Shown: in pieces, positions 10,479-19,938 of the stretch
Position numbering within the stretch: position 1 is the first letter of the stretch
Layout of the letters: every line of letters starts with the position of its first letter
Assembly (NCBI RefSeq): GCF_003704105.1
Contig: NZ_QUOQ01000005.1
Span: forward strand, 62,001 to 126,000
DNA length: 64,000 nucleotides
Direction: 5' to 3'
Origin: Brevundimonas lutea
GTDB taxonomy: Bacteria > Pseudomonadota > Alphaproteobacteria > Caulobacterales > Caulobacteraceae
The notes under the pieces: generated by a model
What the model saw: only the letters and a program-made list of their open reading frames with translations
Databases searched by the model: none
Told to the model about the DNA's origin: nothing
Position numbers and translations under genes: made by a program

Positions 10479-11434
10479 TCGTTCGCGGCTTGGGCCGATC
10501 GCTTGGGATCGGTGAAGCGGATCAGGACGAAGTTGCCTGCGCTGGGAAGAACTTCGTAGCCGAAACCGCGCAAGGCTTGTGTCAGGCGCGGCCGCCAGGT
10601 GTCCACCAGATCACGCGAGGCCTCGACGTGCGCCTCGTCGCCCAGCGCCGCGACGGCCGCCTCGATGCCCGGAACGGACACGTTGAACGGCAGGCGGATG
10701 CGGTCCACCGCCTCGGCCACGCCGAGGGGCGCGTAACCGAAGCCGACACGCAGGCCGGCCAGGCCGTGGATTTTCGAGAAGGTGCGGGTCACCACCAGGT
10801 TCTGGCTTTCGCGCGCCAGATCGAAGGCGCTCTCCCACGACGGCTCGGTCACGAACTCGGCATAGGCCTCATCGACCACCAGAATGATGCGGCGGGGCAG
10901 CTCGTCGTGCAGCCGCCGGATCTCCTCGGCGCTGTTGAAGCTGCCGGTCGGATTTGACGGGTTCGACACATAGACGATGCGGGTGCGGTCATCGACTTGG
11001 GCAAGCAGGGCATCGACCTCGGCCTTGAAGTCGGGCTCGGGCGCCAGCTTGACCTCGGCCGAGCAGGCCTTGGCGCTGATCCGATAGGCCAGGAAGCCGT
11101 ACTGGCCGGTCACGATATTGTCGCCGGGTTCCAGATAGGTCTGGTTCAGCAGGGCGAAGACCTCGTCCGAGCCATTGCCGAAGATCAGCCGTTCGGGCTC
11201 CAGCCCATGATGCTCGGCCACGGCGTCTCGCAGCCTGGCGGCGCGGCCGTCGGGATAGAGAGCCAGGTTCTTGATCGCCGCCTCATAAGCCGCGCGCGCC
11301 TTCTCGCCGGCGCCCAGGGCGTTCTCGTTGGATGACAGCTTGATCGGTTCGGCGACGCCGGCGATGGCTGACTTGCCACCGACATAGGGCGCGATGTCCA
11401 GGATGCCGGGTTTGGGCGTGGGGGTGTCGGTCAT
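10331..11434 (-). CDS. hisC: Histidinol-phosphate aminotransferase
   Basis: A 367-residue fold-type-I PLP enzyme converting imidazole acetol phosphate to histidinol phosphate; HisC proteins of this alphaproteobacterial group can also transaminate aromatic amino acids. Visible motifs are KLSSNENALG near residue 30, IFGNGSDEV, VYVSNPSNPTG, DEAYAEF and the PLP-lysine segment TFSKIHGLAGLRVGFGYAP, then LPFNVS and the C-terminal RVTIGTEDQN. The ATG at 11434 begins MTDTPTPKPGILDIAPYVGG; the open frame upstream is part of the neighbour's antisense. It lies 32 bases after the chorismate-mutase-like gene, and that neighbourhood points to tyrosine/phenylalanine synthesis as well as histidine. Confidence 0.94.
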   Translation of the reverse strand: MTDTPTPKPGILDIAPYVGGKSAIAGVAEPIKLSSNENALGAGEKARAAYEAAIKNLALYPDGRAARLRDAVAEHHGLEPERLIFGNGSDEVFALLNQTYLEPGDNIVTGQYGFLAYRISAKACSAEVKLAPEPDFKAEVDALLAQVDDRTRIVYVSNPSNPTGSFNSAEEIRRLHDELPRRIILVVDEAYAEFVTEPSWESAFDLARESQNLVVTRTFSKIHGLAGLRVGFGYAPLGVAEAVDRIRLPFNVSVPGIEAAVAALGDEAHVEASRDLVDTWRPRLTQALRGFGYEVLPSAGNFVLIRFTDPKRSAQAANDYLNSKGIIVRPVGGYGLTDALRVTIGTEDQNRAVIDALSEFAASDPKS

Positions 11435-11466
11435 CGGCTCTCGCTGTCGATCAGTAGGTCGGGCGG

Positions 11467-12144
11467 TCAGAAGGTCGGGGCCGCGCCGATGACGCCGGCC
11501 AAGTCGCCGGGCAGCCCTGCCAGCCGCCCGTCCTCGCGCTGCACATAGCCCGCCAGCATGAACAGCTTCAAGCCGCCACCGGCGTGCAGCAGTCGCCCGG
11601 GCAGGCCGGCGCGGGCCAGGGCGTCCTCGATAACGGGCGTGGCCTCGGCGGAGTCCGTGACCCAAAAACTTCGGTCTTCGCCGGTCGGCCCCGGCGGTTC
11701 TGACGCGATCATCAGAGCGGTGGGGCGGCCGTGCGGATCGTCGGGGAGGGCGGCGACCACCGCAAGCGAGGGCCGCACCAAAAGCTTACCCCACCAGGCG
11801 CGACCCTCCAGTTCGATCAGGGCCGGGCGGCCGGCCTCGGCGCCGCGCAGCGCCGCCTCGGGATCGGCGGCGACATCGAAGCCGCGCCCGCAGCGGTCTG
11901 CCGCCAGGGCGGCGGTATGCGCCGTGACCATCAGCGGCGGTCGCGCGGCCGCCTCTATCCGCCCCCATAGCGCCTTGAGCGCCTCGGCCTCGGCCCTGCT
12001 GCGCGCAGCCGTGACCAGGCGTCTCAGGGCGATGGCCTCTGCGTCGCGCGAAAGAGTCGGGGCCCGCATCCTCGCCGCCAGGGCCAGGCCGAGGTCCGCG
12101 TCCAGCGCCAACCGCGCCTCGTCGAGATGCGGCTCCTCGAGCAT
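11467..12144 (-). CDS. Chorismate mutase-like protein
   Basis: A 225-residue protein whose first 70 residues have the helical pattern of AroQ chorismate mutases (LDEARLALDADLGLALAARM, then a second helix with several Arg residues). The remaining 150 residues (from PPLMVTAHTAALAADRCG, including GGLKLFMLAGYV) resemble the ligand-binding portion seen in longer alphaproteobacterial members. It would convert chorismate to prephenate, feeding HisC downstream as aromatic aminotransferase. The N-terminus overlaps the DUF2125 stop as ATGA. No prephenate dehydrogenase gene follows here. The assignment rests on the pattern and the gene order, so it is moderate. Confidence 0.65.
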   Translation of the reverse strand: MLEEPHLDEARLALDADLGLALAARMRAPTLSRDAEAIALRRLVTAARSRAEAEALKALWGRIEAAARPPLMVTAHTAALAADRCGRGFDVAADPEAALRGAEAGRPALIELEGRAWWGKLLVRPSLAVVAALPDDPHGRPTALMIASEPPGPTGEDRSFWVTDSAEATPVIEDALARAGLPGRLLHAGGGLKLFMLAGYVQREDGRLAGLPGDLAGVIGAAPTF

Positions 12145-13205
12145 CAGAACAGCTTGGGCGCGGGGGCGATGGGGAAGGCGCCGAGATAGGCGCGGCCGTC
12201 GCGGAAAATCAGCTCCAGCTCTACCGGCCGTGCGGTATCCGGCGTCGGTGCCGGTGCGGCGGGGGCACCCTCGACCTGGCCGGAGGCGTCGCGACCGGCG
12301 AGGCTATCTAGCATTGGTGTGGCGCGACGTGCGTCCAGCGTGACCACACCCTGCAACCGTCCGTCCTCCGACAGTGTCAGCACCGGGCTGGTCATCAGGG
12401 CCTCGGCGTCGCCGGCGCGGACCTCGCCCTTGACCGTCTGGAATCGACCGCCGGCCGCGCTCCAGGCCGCCAAGGCCGTCGGGATGTCGGCGCCGCGCAG
12501 AGCCTCGGCGTCGTCCACCACGGCCTCGACCAGCAGATCCAGCCGCGCGTCGGCGGTCATGCGATCAATCGGCCCCTGCGGCCGGCCGCGCGCCCCTTCC
12601 AGGCGGAAAAAGACGTCGATCTGTCGACCCGGACTGGAGGGTTCGTCGTCTCGCACCTGATGCTGGCGCAGGTGCACCTCCACCCGATCGGCCCCGGACA
12701 GCGGAAAGGGTTGGGACCCCGGCAGCGCCGTGAATTCAGGCTCGACCAGCTGCAGCGCAAACGTCGGCTGCGGGGCTGTCAGACGCGTGACGCTGGCACG
12801 GGCCGCTCCGCCCCCGATCGCCACTCGTCCCTTGTCCTCGCCGCGCGTCAGCACCAGGCCCTCCTCGGCGACGGCGACCCAGTGGGTCGGGGCGTAGGCG
12901 TTGGCCTCGGCGATCATGCGAGGCGTCGAGATCGCATGGCCGGACGGCGCGGCGATGGTGACGTGCCGGGCCTCGAACCGTGCGCGGAACGGCCATCCCG
13001 AGATGCGCTGATCATGCCACTCGACCGTCCAGCCGCGCTCGCGCAGCCCCTCGGCCCGGGCCTCGATCTCGCCTTCTACCCGGTTGACCAGCCAGAACCA
13101 CCAGCCGGTCCAGGCCACCAATCCGACAATGAGCAGGACGAACAGCCCGGCCATCGGCGATGGCCCGGATCGGCGCGGGCGGGGAGCGGAGGTGTCGGCG
13201 GCCAT
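12144..13205 (-). CDS. DUF2125 family membrane-anchored protein
   Basis: 353 residues. A single N-terminal membrane segment (about residues 19-41, AGLFVLLIVGLVAWTGWWFW) anchors a large periplasmic domain. The sequence EARAEGLRERGWTVEWHDQR followed by ISGWPFRARFEARHV is the signature of the DUF2125 family, proteins of unknown function in Alphaproteobacteria with a repetitive AsmA-like beta structure. It is the first gene of the minus-strand operon with the chorismate-mutase-like gene and hisC; the coupling to amino-acid genes is a known neighbourhood but not explained. It starts eight bases after the end of the helicase gene. Confidence 0.85.
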   Translation of the reverse strand: MAADTSAPRPRRSGPSPMAGLFVLLIVGLVAWTGWWFWLVNRVEGEIEARAEGLRERGWTVEWHDQRISGWPFRARFEARHVTIAAPSGHAISTPRMIAEANAYAPTHWVAVAEEGLVLTRGEDKGRVAIGGGAARASVTRLTAPQPTFALQLVEPEFTALPGSQPFPLSGADRVEVHLRQHQVRDDEPSSPGRQIDVFFRLEGARGRPQGPIDRMTADARLDLLVEAVVDDAEALRGADIPTALAAWSAAGGRFQTVKGEVRAGDAEALMTSPVLTLSEDGRLQGVVTLDARRATPMLDSLAGRDASGQVEGAPAAPAPTPDTARPVELELIFRDGRAYLGAFPIAPAPKLF

Positions 13206-13213
13206 GGGGCCTC

Positions 13214-16069
13214 TTAAGCAGGTTCAGGGGCCTGCAGGAACGCCTGAACCTGCTCGATGGCTTCGACGAGAGACAAGCGCTGCAGTTCGCAGCCCGGCGG
13301 CAGGCTGGCGAACAGGCGAGTCGGGGCGGCGGCGTCGAGCATCAGGAACACACCCTTGTCGTCGGCCCGGCGGATCAGGCGGCCAAAGGCCTGGGCGATG
13401 CGGGCGCGTGCCAGAGCGTCGTCATAGCGCGCGCCGCCGAACCGCTCTCGCCGCGCCTTGTGCAGCAGGTCGGGGCGCGGCCAGGGCACCCGGTCGAAGG
13501 CCAGCAGGCGCAGGGACCGGCCGGGGACATCCACCCCGTCCCTGACCGCATCAGTGCCCAGAAGACAGCTGTCTTCCTCGGCCCGGAAGATATCGACCAG
13601 GGCGCCGACCTCCAGCGGATCGACGTGCTGGGCGTAGAGGGGCAGTCCATGGCGAGCAAGCTCCGGCCCCAACCGCTCATAGACCGCCTTCAGCCGGCGG
13701 ATGGCGGTGAACAGGCCCAGGCTGCCGCCGCCCGCCGCCAGAAACAGCTCGCGCATGGCCGCCGCTGTCTGACGCGGATCATCCTTGGCCACGTCGGTGA
13801 CGACAATGACCCGGCTGTTGGCCGCGTAATCGAACGGGCTCTCGACCTTCAGGGTGCGCGGCGGTTCGATCAGCCGGGCCGAGCCGGTACGCAGGCGGGC
13901 CAGGTCGAACGGGTCGTCCTGCATCGGGTCTGACAGCGTCGCCGACGTCACAAGAACCCCGTGCGCGGGCATGATCACGGCCGCCTCCAGCGGCACGGTG
14001 GGGTCAATCCAGTGGCGACGCAGGGCCACGTCGTGAATGCGGCCAAAGGCGACCTCCGCCGACAGCCAGTCGACGAAATCCGGGTCGGGCTCGGCGCCCG
14101 CCTCCTCCAGCGCCTGCAGCATCGACCGCCAGGCCGGCAGAGTCATGCGGGCGCGTCGCTCCAGACCGCGGAGCGACCCCTCGATCCGGGCGCGGGCCGA
14201 GGCGTCAAGCTCGGCCGCCTCGTCGTCTAGAATGTCCTCCAGATGACGGGCGAGGGTCAGCAGCGGCGCCTCGATCGCCGCCAACGCCGTTGCCGCGCCG
14301 CGCGCCGTTTCAACCAGAGGCTCGATGGCGGGCTGGAGCGCGCATTCCATGCCGAACTCCGGCCCCTGCCGGCTCTCACTGGTCCGTGCCCGGAGCTGTT
14401 CCAGGGCGGCGGCGAAGAAGGCCTCGATCGGGCCGATCGGATTGACCTCGCCCGACGGCGGAGCGATGCGGCCAGATATCCCTTCGCCGGGCAGGGCGGC
14501 GGCGGCGCGGATGGCGTCGGACAGGGCCTGACGGGCGCTGTCGGTGTCGGCGACCAGTTCGCCCAATCTTTGCTCAAGCCCCCGCCCGCGGCGCCCGCGC
14601 CCCTCCGGCCCGCGAATCCAGCGGCGCAGCTCGGCTGTCTCCTGACCCGAGAAGGCGGCGGAAAAAGCGCTGTCGGCGGCCTCGAACAGGTGATGGCCCT
14701 CGTCGAACACCACCCGCTTCAGGGTAGCGGTCTCGGCGTCGGCGGCCTGGCCCCGCGCCCGCCGCGCGCCGTCGAAGGCGGCCTGGGTCATGACCAGGGC
14801 GTGATTGGCCACCACCAAGTCGGCGCGGCGGCTGGCGCGGATGGTCTTTTCGACGAAACAGGTCCGGTAGTGCGGGCAGGCGGCGTGGACGCACTCGCCG
14901 CGCCGGTCGACCAGATTGGCCGCCCCCGCCTGGGCGCCCGCGCCGACCGCGAACAACCCCGGCAGCCAGCCGGGGAAATCGCCGCCGGTCATGTCGCCGT
15001 CGCGGCTGTGCATGGCCCAGCGGGCGGCCAGCGCCACGCCGATGAGGTCGCCGTTGCCCAGCTGGGCCGACTGCGCCATGTCCTGCAGGTTCAGCAGGCA
15101 GAGATAATTCTCACGGCCTTTCCGGACCACGGTCTTGCGGCGCCGCTCAGCCTCGTCAGGCCACAGGGCGTGGCTCTCGCGATCGATCTGCCGCTGAAGC
15201 GCACGGGTATAGGTCGAGATCCAGGCCGCCCCCTGATTGCGCTCGGCCCAGACCGAAGCCGGGGCCAAATATCCCAGCGTCTTGCCCGTCCCGGTGCCCG
15301 CCTCGGCCAGCAGGACGCGCGGCCGGCCCTCCTCGTCGCGCGGCGAGAAGGCGAAGGCGGCTTCGGCGGCGTAGTCGGACTGGGTCGGGCGGGTCTCGTC
15401 CAGTCCCGAGGCCTGCAACAGTTTGTCCAGCCGGATGCGGGCGCTCTCGGAATCGACCGGCGCCGAGCCCGCCTCGCCGCGCGGCGCCTCGTCCTCCCAC
15501 TCCGCCAGCCGCGACCAGACATCGAGCCCCGAGCCGCGATGGCGGCGTTCGCGCAGCGGACTCGACGCCAAGGCTGCGGTGACGCGCGGTCCCCAGGCCC
15601 AGCCGGCGCGGTCCAGGGTTTCGGCCAGGGTGAAGGCGGCTTCCCGCTCCGGATAGGCAGGATCGGCGAGTTCGGCCAGCAGGGTCGCCGCCGCGTCGCG
15701 CAGCGCCGCCGCCTGGGCCTCGGCGCCGCGCGGCTCCTCCAGACCCAGGCCCAAGGCCAGCCCGGACGGGGAGGGGGCGCAGAAGGTCGCGGGCCGGACG
15801 AAGGCCCACAGCTCCAGCACGTCCAGAAGGTCGCGGCTGCGTGGCGGCGGGGCAAGCCCCAAGCGACGCGCCGTCAGACCGGCGTGGGCGACCAATACCG
15901 GGCCGCCGGTGAATATGCCCTCCGCCGCGCCGCGCCCGATGCGGCGCGCGCCCTCCTCGTCGCATACCGCGCCCGCCCCGGGCGGCACGGCCAAGGCCGG
16001 CGGCAGGGGCTCAGCGGGTCTGGCGATGCGCGGGGGCGCGGTCTCGACGATGGCGGTGGGCAGAGTCAC
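13214..16069 (-). CDS. ATP-dependent DNA helicase, DinG/XPD type
   Basis: 951 residues, from a GTG at 16069. The N-terminal 220 residues are variable and exonuclease-region-like; the helicase core starts with AEAGTGTGKTLGYLAP (Walker A, about residue 260). A four-cysteine iron-sulfur region is suggested by CLLN followed by CVHAACPHYRTC (about 395-410), then VVANHALV, DEGHHLFE (DEAH-type box), LVTSATLSD, and the C-terminal motifs LLGTDAVRDGVDVPG and AQAFGRLIRRADDKG. DinG-family enzymes unwind DNA 5' to 3' and act on R-loops and damaged forks. It is the first gene of a minus-strand run ending in hisC. Confidence 0.92.
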   Translation of the reverse strand: MTLPTAIVETAPPRIARPAEPLPPALAVPPGAGAVCDEEGARRIGRGAAEGIFTGGPVLVAHAGLTARRLGLAPPPRSRDLLDVLELWAFVRPATFCAPSPSGLALGLGLEEPRGAEAQAAALRDAAATLLAELADPAYPEREAAFTLAETLDRAGWAWGPRVTAALASSPLRERRHRGSGLDVWSRLAEWEDEAPRGEAGSAPVDSESARIRLDKLLQASGLDETRPTQSDYAAEAAFAFSPRDEEGRPRVLLAEAGTGTGKTLGYLAPASVWAERNQGAAWISTYTRALQRQIDRESHALWPDEAERRRKTVVRKGRENYLCLLNLQDMAQSAQLGNGDLIGVALAARWAMHSRDGDMTGGDFPGWLPGLFAVGAGAQAGAANLVDRRGECVHAACPHYRTCFVEKTIRASRRADLVVANHALVMTQAAFDGARRARGQAADAETATLKRVVFDEGHHLFEAADSAFSAAFSGQETAELRRWIRGPEGRGRRGRGLEQRLGELVADTDSARQALSDAIRAAAALPGEGISGRIAPPSGEVNPIGPIEAFFAAALEQLRARTSESRQGPEFGMECALQPAIEPLVETARGAATALAAIEAPLLTLARHLEDILDDEAAELDASARARIEGSLRGLERRARMTLPAWRSMLQALEEAGAEPDPDFVDWLSAEVAFGRIHDVALRRHWIDPTVPLEAAVIMPAHGVLVTSATLSDPMQDDPFDLARLRTGSARLIEPPRTLKVESPFDYAANSRVIVVTDVAKDDPRQTAAAMRELFLAAGGGSLGLFTAIRRLKAVYERLGPELARHGLPLYAQHVDPLEVGALVDIFRAEEDSCLLGTDAVRDGVDVPGRSLRLLAFDRVPWPRPDLLHKARRERFGGARYDDALARARIAQAFGRLIRRADDKGVFLMLDAAAPTRLFASLPPGCELQRLSLVEAIEQVQAFLQAPEPA

Positions 16070-16149
16070 CGCTTGGATATAGCGGTTAAGCAGCCGAAAC
16101 GGAACGGGAACATCTGGCGCGCGGCCGGGTGACCGCCTATCGTGACTGC

Positions 16150-16359
16150 ATGGCCTCCTCCCGCCCGCCGATCGCGCCCGAACCGCTGAAGCCGCCTTTG
16201 GGGCTACTGGGCGCGGGGGCGCTGATCCTCATCCTGATCGCCGGCCTCTTGTGGTGGGCCAATGGGTCGGAGTGGGCGGCGCAGGATCGTTGCCTCAATT
16301 CGGGCGGCCGCTGGGTCGAGGGCGCGTGCGATACGAGCGCGGACGCGGGAGCCGCGTGA
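16150..16359 (+). CDS. Small membrane protein coupled to the helicase gene
   Basis: A 69-residue protein with one membrane segment (about residues 23-42, LGAGALILILIAGLLWWANG) and a short outer tail containing RCLNSGGRWVEGACD, a two-cysteine motif likely to be oxidised outside the cytoplasm. Its stop overlaps the GTG start of the downstream helicase as GTGA, so the two are probably translated together. The open frame extends to 16129 but the start at 16150 gives a conventional beginning. Function unknown; the link with a DNA repair helicase may be only positional. Confidence 0.7.
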   Translation: MASSRPPIAPEPLKPPLGLLGAGALILILIAGLLWWANGSEWAAQDRCLNSGGRWVEGACDTSADAGAA

Positions 16360-18845
16360 CCACCCTTCCCCCTCTGTTCGCCGACTGGTTCGCGTCGCGG
16401 GGCTGGGCGCCGCGCCGGCATCAGCTGGAGATGGTCGCGGCCGCCGAGGCCGGGCGCCACGCCCTGCTGGTCGCGCCGACCGGTGGCGGCAAGACCCTGG
16501 CCGGCTTCCTGCCCAGTCTGATCGAACTGGCCGAGCGGGGTCCGAAGCCGGAGAGCGGACCGGGGTCTGGCATCCACACCCTGTACCTCTCGCCGCTCAA
16601 GGCCCTGACCACCGACGTCGAGCGCAACCTGATGGCGCCGATCCGTGAGATCGGGCTGAACATCCATGTCGAGAGCCGCACCGGAGATACGAAGCAGTCC
16701 AAGCGCCAGCGCCAGCGCGACTTCCCGCCCGACATCCTGCTGACCACGCCCGAGCAGCTGGCGCTATTCTGCGCCTGGGAGGGATCGCGCGCCTATTTCG
16801 CCGATCTCAAATGCGTGGTGCTGGACGAGGTCCACGCCATCTGGAGCGGCAAGCGGGGCGATCTGCTGAACCTCGGGCTGGGGCGGCTGCAGACCTTTTC
16901 GCCAGGCATGCGCCGGGTGGCCCTGAGCGCCACGGTCGAGGATCCTGATCTGATCCGGGACTGGCTGAGCCCCAGGACTGGAGGCGCACCCTCGGCCTCC
17001 GATGTCCAGCTCGTCCTCGGTGATCCCGGCGCGCCACCGGTGATCGATGTGCTGGTGTCCGAAGGGCGCGTTCCATGGGCCGGGCATACCGGCACCCACG
17101 CCATTCCCGAGGTCTATCAGGCGATCCGCCAGGCCGGCCTCGCCCTGATCTTCGTCAACACCCGCTGGCAGTCGGAATTCGTGTTCCAGCAGCTGTGGGC
17201 CATCAACGAGGACAATCTGCCCATCGCCCTGCATCACGGCTCCCTGGCGGCCGAGCAGCGTCGAAAGGTGGAGGCGGCCATGGCGCGGGGCGACCTCAGG
17301 GCGGTGGTCTGCACCTCTACCCTCGATCTCGGCATCGACTGGGGCGATGTGGATCTGGTCATCCAGCTGGCGGCGCCCAAGGGATCGAGCCGCCTGGTCC
17401 AGCGCATCGGCCGCGCCAACCACCGGCTGGACGAGCCCAGCCGCGCCCTGCTGGTGCCAGCCAGCCGATTCGAGATGCTGGAGTGTCAGGCGGCGCGCGA
17501 GGCCGTGGCCGCCAACGCCTTTGACTGGGAGCCGGTGCATATCGGCACGCTCGACACCCTGGCCCAGCACATCATGGGCGCCGCCTGCGGGGAGCCGTTC
17601 ACGCTCGATGATCTGTATACGGAGATTATTGGCTGCGGCCCCTACCGCGACCTGTCGTGGGAACGGTTCGAGGAGGTGGTCGATCTGGTCGCCACCGGCG
17701 GCTACGCCCTGCGCACCTATGATCGCTTCGCCCGGATCGTGAAGGGCCACGACGGTCGCTGGAGGGTCCGCAACCAGATGATCGCCCAGCGCCACCGGAT
17801 GAATGTCGGGGCCATCGTCACCGCCGGCACGCTGAACGTCCGGGTGGCCTCGCGCCGCGCCGGCGGCAAGCAGCTGATCGGTGGCCGCAAGGTCGGCGAG
17901 GCCGAGGAGTGGTATTTCGAACAGCTGACGACCGGCGACACCTTCATCTTCGCCGGTCAGATCTGGGCCTTCATGGGCATCGCCGGCATGGACGCCCTGG
18001 TGGTCCCATCCAAGGCGACGGAGCCCAAGATCCCGTCCTGGGGCGGGTCGAAGTTTCCGCTGTCGACCTCCCTGGCCGACCGGGTGCGGTCGATGGTCGA
18101 GGATCGCGACCACTGGCGTGTCCTGCCGCCCGATGTGCAGGAATGGCTGGAGCTTCAGGAAGCCCGTTCGGTCATCCCCGGCCGCGACGCCATGCTGATC
18201 GAGACCTTCCCGCGCGGGACGCGCCACTTCCTGGTGGCCTATCCGTTCGAGGGACGCCTCGCCCACACCACCCTGTGCATGCTGCTGACGCGCCGTCTGG
18301 ACAGGTTGGGCGTGGGCCCGCTGGGGTTCGTGGTCACCGACTATGCGCTCGCCGTCTGGTCGATCCGCGACATGGCCGGGCTGGACTGGAACGCCCTGTT
18401 CCAGGAGGACATGCTGGGCGACGATCTGGAGGCCTGGCTGGAGGAAAGCTTTATGATGAAGCGCACCTTCCGCAACTGCGCCCTGATCTCCGGCTTGATC
18501 GAGCGCCGCATGCCGGGCCAGGAGAAGACCGGTCGGCAGGTGACCTTCTCCACCGATCTGATCTACGACGTGCTCCGCCGCCATCAGCCCGATCATCTGC
18601 TGCTCCGCGCCGCCCGCGCCGACGCCGCCTCCGGGCTGCTGGACGTGCAGCGGCTGGGGCAGTTGCTCGGTCGCATTCGGGGACGAATTCGGCACGCGCC
18701 GCTGGACAAGCCGTCGCCCTTTTCGGTGCCCGCACTGGTGCAGATCGGGCGCGAGCGGGTCGGCGGCGACGCCGCCGAGATGATCCTCGAGGACTCCGCC
18801 GAGGCCCTGATCGCCGAGGTGATGGGCGAAGAGGTCGCGGCGTGA
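16356..18845 (+). CDS. Ligase-associated DNA damage response DEXH-box helicase (Lhr-related)
   Basis: 829 residues from the GTG at 16356 (MTTLPPLFADWFASRGWAPR). Superfamily 2 motifs are in order: RRHQLEM (Q motif region), APTGGGKTLAGFLP (I), LYLSPLKALTTDVERNL (Ia), TTPEQLAL, DEVHAIW (II), ALSATV (III), IFVNTRWQSEFVFQQLW, CTSTLDLGIDWG (V) and QRIGRANHR (VI), followed by the winged-helix/Lhr core region. This family is normally encoded with PdeM and with an ATP-dependent ligase and an exonuclease; here PdeM follows directly with a GTGA overlap, while the ligase and exonuclease are not in the window. Confidence 0.93.
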   Translation: MTTLPPLFADWFASRGWAPRRHQLEMVAAAEAGRHALLVAPTGGGKTLAGFLPSLIELAERGPKPESGPGSGIHTLYLSPLKALTTDVERNLMAPIREIGLNIHVESRTGDTKQSKRQRQRDFPPDILLTTPEQLALFCAWEGSRAYFADLKCVVLDEVHAIWSGKRGDLLNLGLGRLQTFSPGMRRVALSATVEDPDLIRDWLSPRTGGAPSASDVQLVLGDPGAPPVIDVLVSEGRVPWAGHTGTHAIPEVYQAIRQAGLALIFVNTRWQSEFVFQQLWAINEDNLPIALHHGSLAAEQRRKVEAAMARGDLRAVVCTSTLDLGIDWGDVDLVIQLAAPKGSSRLVQRIGRANHRLDEPSRALLVPASRFEMLECQAAREAVAANAFDWEPVHIGTLDTLAQHIMGAACGEPFTLDDLYTEIIGCGPYRDLSWERFEEVVDLVATGGYALRTYDRFARIVKGHDGRWRVRNQMIAQRHRMNVGAIVTAGTLNVRVASRRAGGKQLIGGRKVGEAEEWYFEQLTTGDTFIFAGQIWAFMGIAGMDALVVPSKATEPKIPSWGGSKFPLSTSLADRVRSMVEDRDHWRVLPPDVQEWLELQEARSVIPGRDAMLIETFPRGTRHFLVAYPFEGRLAHTTLCMLLTRRLDRLGVGPLGFVVTDYALAVWSIRDMAGLDWNALFQEDMLGDDLEAWLEESFMMKRTFRNCALISGLIERRMPGQEKTGRQVTFSTDLIYDVLRRHQPDHLLLRAARADAASGLLDVQRLGQLLGRIRGRIRHAPLDKPSPFSVPALVQIGRERVGGDAAEMILEDSAEALIAEVMGEEVAA

Positions 18846-19570
18846 ACGCGGCGCTGAGAGAGCGGCTGGTCCCCCGGATGGCGGCCTGCGGGTCCCTGAC
18901 CGTGCGCATCGAGGGCGAGTCGGCGCGGCTGCGCTGTTCGGGGGCGATGTGGCTGCCGGAGCATGGCGTGCTGATCGCCGCCGACCTGCATCTGGAGAAG
19001 GGTTCGGCCTTCGCCGCGCGCGGCCAGATGCTGCCGCCCTACGACAGCCGCGCGACCCTGGACCGGCTGGAGGCCGAGATCGCCCTGCTCGACCCCCGCG
19101 CCGTCGTCCTGCTCGGCGACAGCTTCCACGACGCCCGCTCGATCGCACGAATGGCGGCCGAGGACCGGGCGCGGCTGGATGTCATGGCTGTGGGTCGCGA
19201 CTGGATCTGGGTGGAGGGCAATCATGATCGCGAGGCTCTGCTCGCCCCCTCGCCCCTGCCGGGCGTGGTGGTCGAGACCCTCACGGTCGGCGCTCTGACC
19301 CTGACCCACGAGCCGCTGCCCGGGCCGCGTCCCGGCGAGGTCGCGGGGCACCTCCACCCCTGCGCCCGGGTGGTGCGGCATGGCCGGGGCGTGCGTCGCG
19401 CCTGCTTCGTGACGGACGGCCGACGGATCATCCTGCCGGCCTTCGGGGCCTTCACCGGAGGCCTGAGCGTGCGCGACGCGGCCTTTGACCGAATGTTCGA
19501 ACATCCCCCGATGGCCGCCGCGCTCGGCCGCGATCGCGTCCATGCCCTGGCCTGGAGCGCCGTGGGCTGA
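18842..19570 (+). CDS. pdeM: Ligase-associated DNA damage response endonuclease PdeM
   Basis: 242 residues, starting at a GTG that overlaps the helicase stop. It is a metallophosphoesterase: ADLHLEKGSAFAARG (DxH motif, about residues 45-59), LLGDSFHD (GDxxxD-like, about 93-100), EGNHD (GNHD, about 129-133) and the distal His in AGHLHP. Together with the preceding helicase it belongs to the four-gene repair module known from many Proteobacteria and Bacteroidetes in which the helicase, ligase, exonuclease and PdeM act on damaged DNA. The exact substrate is uncertain. Confidence 0.93.
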   Translation: MNAALRERLVPRMAACGSLTVRIEGESARLRCSGAMWLPEHGVLIAADLHLEKGSAFAARGQMLPPYDSRATLDRLEAEIALLDPRAVVLLGDSFHDARSIARMAAEDRARLDVMAVGRDWIWVEGNHDREALLAPSPLPGVVVETLTVGALTLTHEPLPGPRPGEVAGHLHPCARVVRHGRGVRRACFVTDGRRIILPAFGAFTGGLSVRDAAFDRMFEHPPMAAALGRDRVHALAWSAVG

Positions 19571-19611
19571 GCGCGCTTGCCAAGCCGCGTCGCTCGCGTC
19601 ACCGTCCGGCC

Positions 19612-19938
19612 ATGGCCCAGCATCCTCCCGCCGACGGCGCCCGATACGCCTCGTTCGAGGCCTTCTATCCGTATTACATCCACGAACATTCCAACCGGAT
19701 CTGCCGCCGCATCCACGTCGTGGGGACAGGGTTGGTGATCGTGGCCTTCGCCATCGCCATCATCAGCCTGAACGCCTGGTGGCTGCTGGCCATGCCGCTG
19801 ATCGGCTACGGCTTCGCCTGGGTCGGGCATTTCTTCTTCGAGAAGAACCGGCCGGCGACGTTCAAATATCCGCTGTGGAGCCTGATGGGGGACTTCCGGC
19901 TTTTCTTCGAGACGGTCTCGGGACGGCGAGCCTTCTAG
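19612..19938 (+). CDS. DUF962 / Mpo1-like membrane protein
   Basis: 108 residues with two membrane segments (about 38-55 and 57-72) and the conserved family motifs [19 protein letters not shown] and [19 protein letters not shown]. The histidines in these motifs correspond to the iron ligands of Mpo1, the yeast 2-hydroxy fatty acid dioxygenase, so lipid alpha-oxidation is a possible role. The stop codon shares CTAG with the convergent LLM-type gene. Confidence 0.85.
   Translation: MAQHPPADGARYASFEAFYPYYIHEHSNRICRRIHVVGTGLVIVAFAIAIISLNAWWLLAMPLIGYGFAWVGHFFFEKNRPATFKYPLWSLMGDFRLFFETVSGRRAF

Noticed and set aside
14243..16132. Long plus-strand open frame opposite the DinG-type helicase
   Set aside because: It is the shadow of a helicase with all motifs on the minus strand; composition is biased and no start site is credible.
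16764..19148. Very long minus-strand open frame (794 codons) opposite the helicase and PdeM genes
   Set aside because: It is antisense to two well-supported genes, lacks family motifs and has Arg/Gly/Pro/His-rich composition typical of shadow frames in GC-rich DNA.
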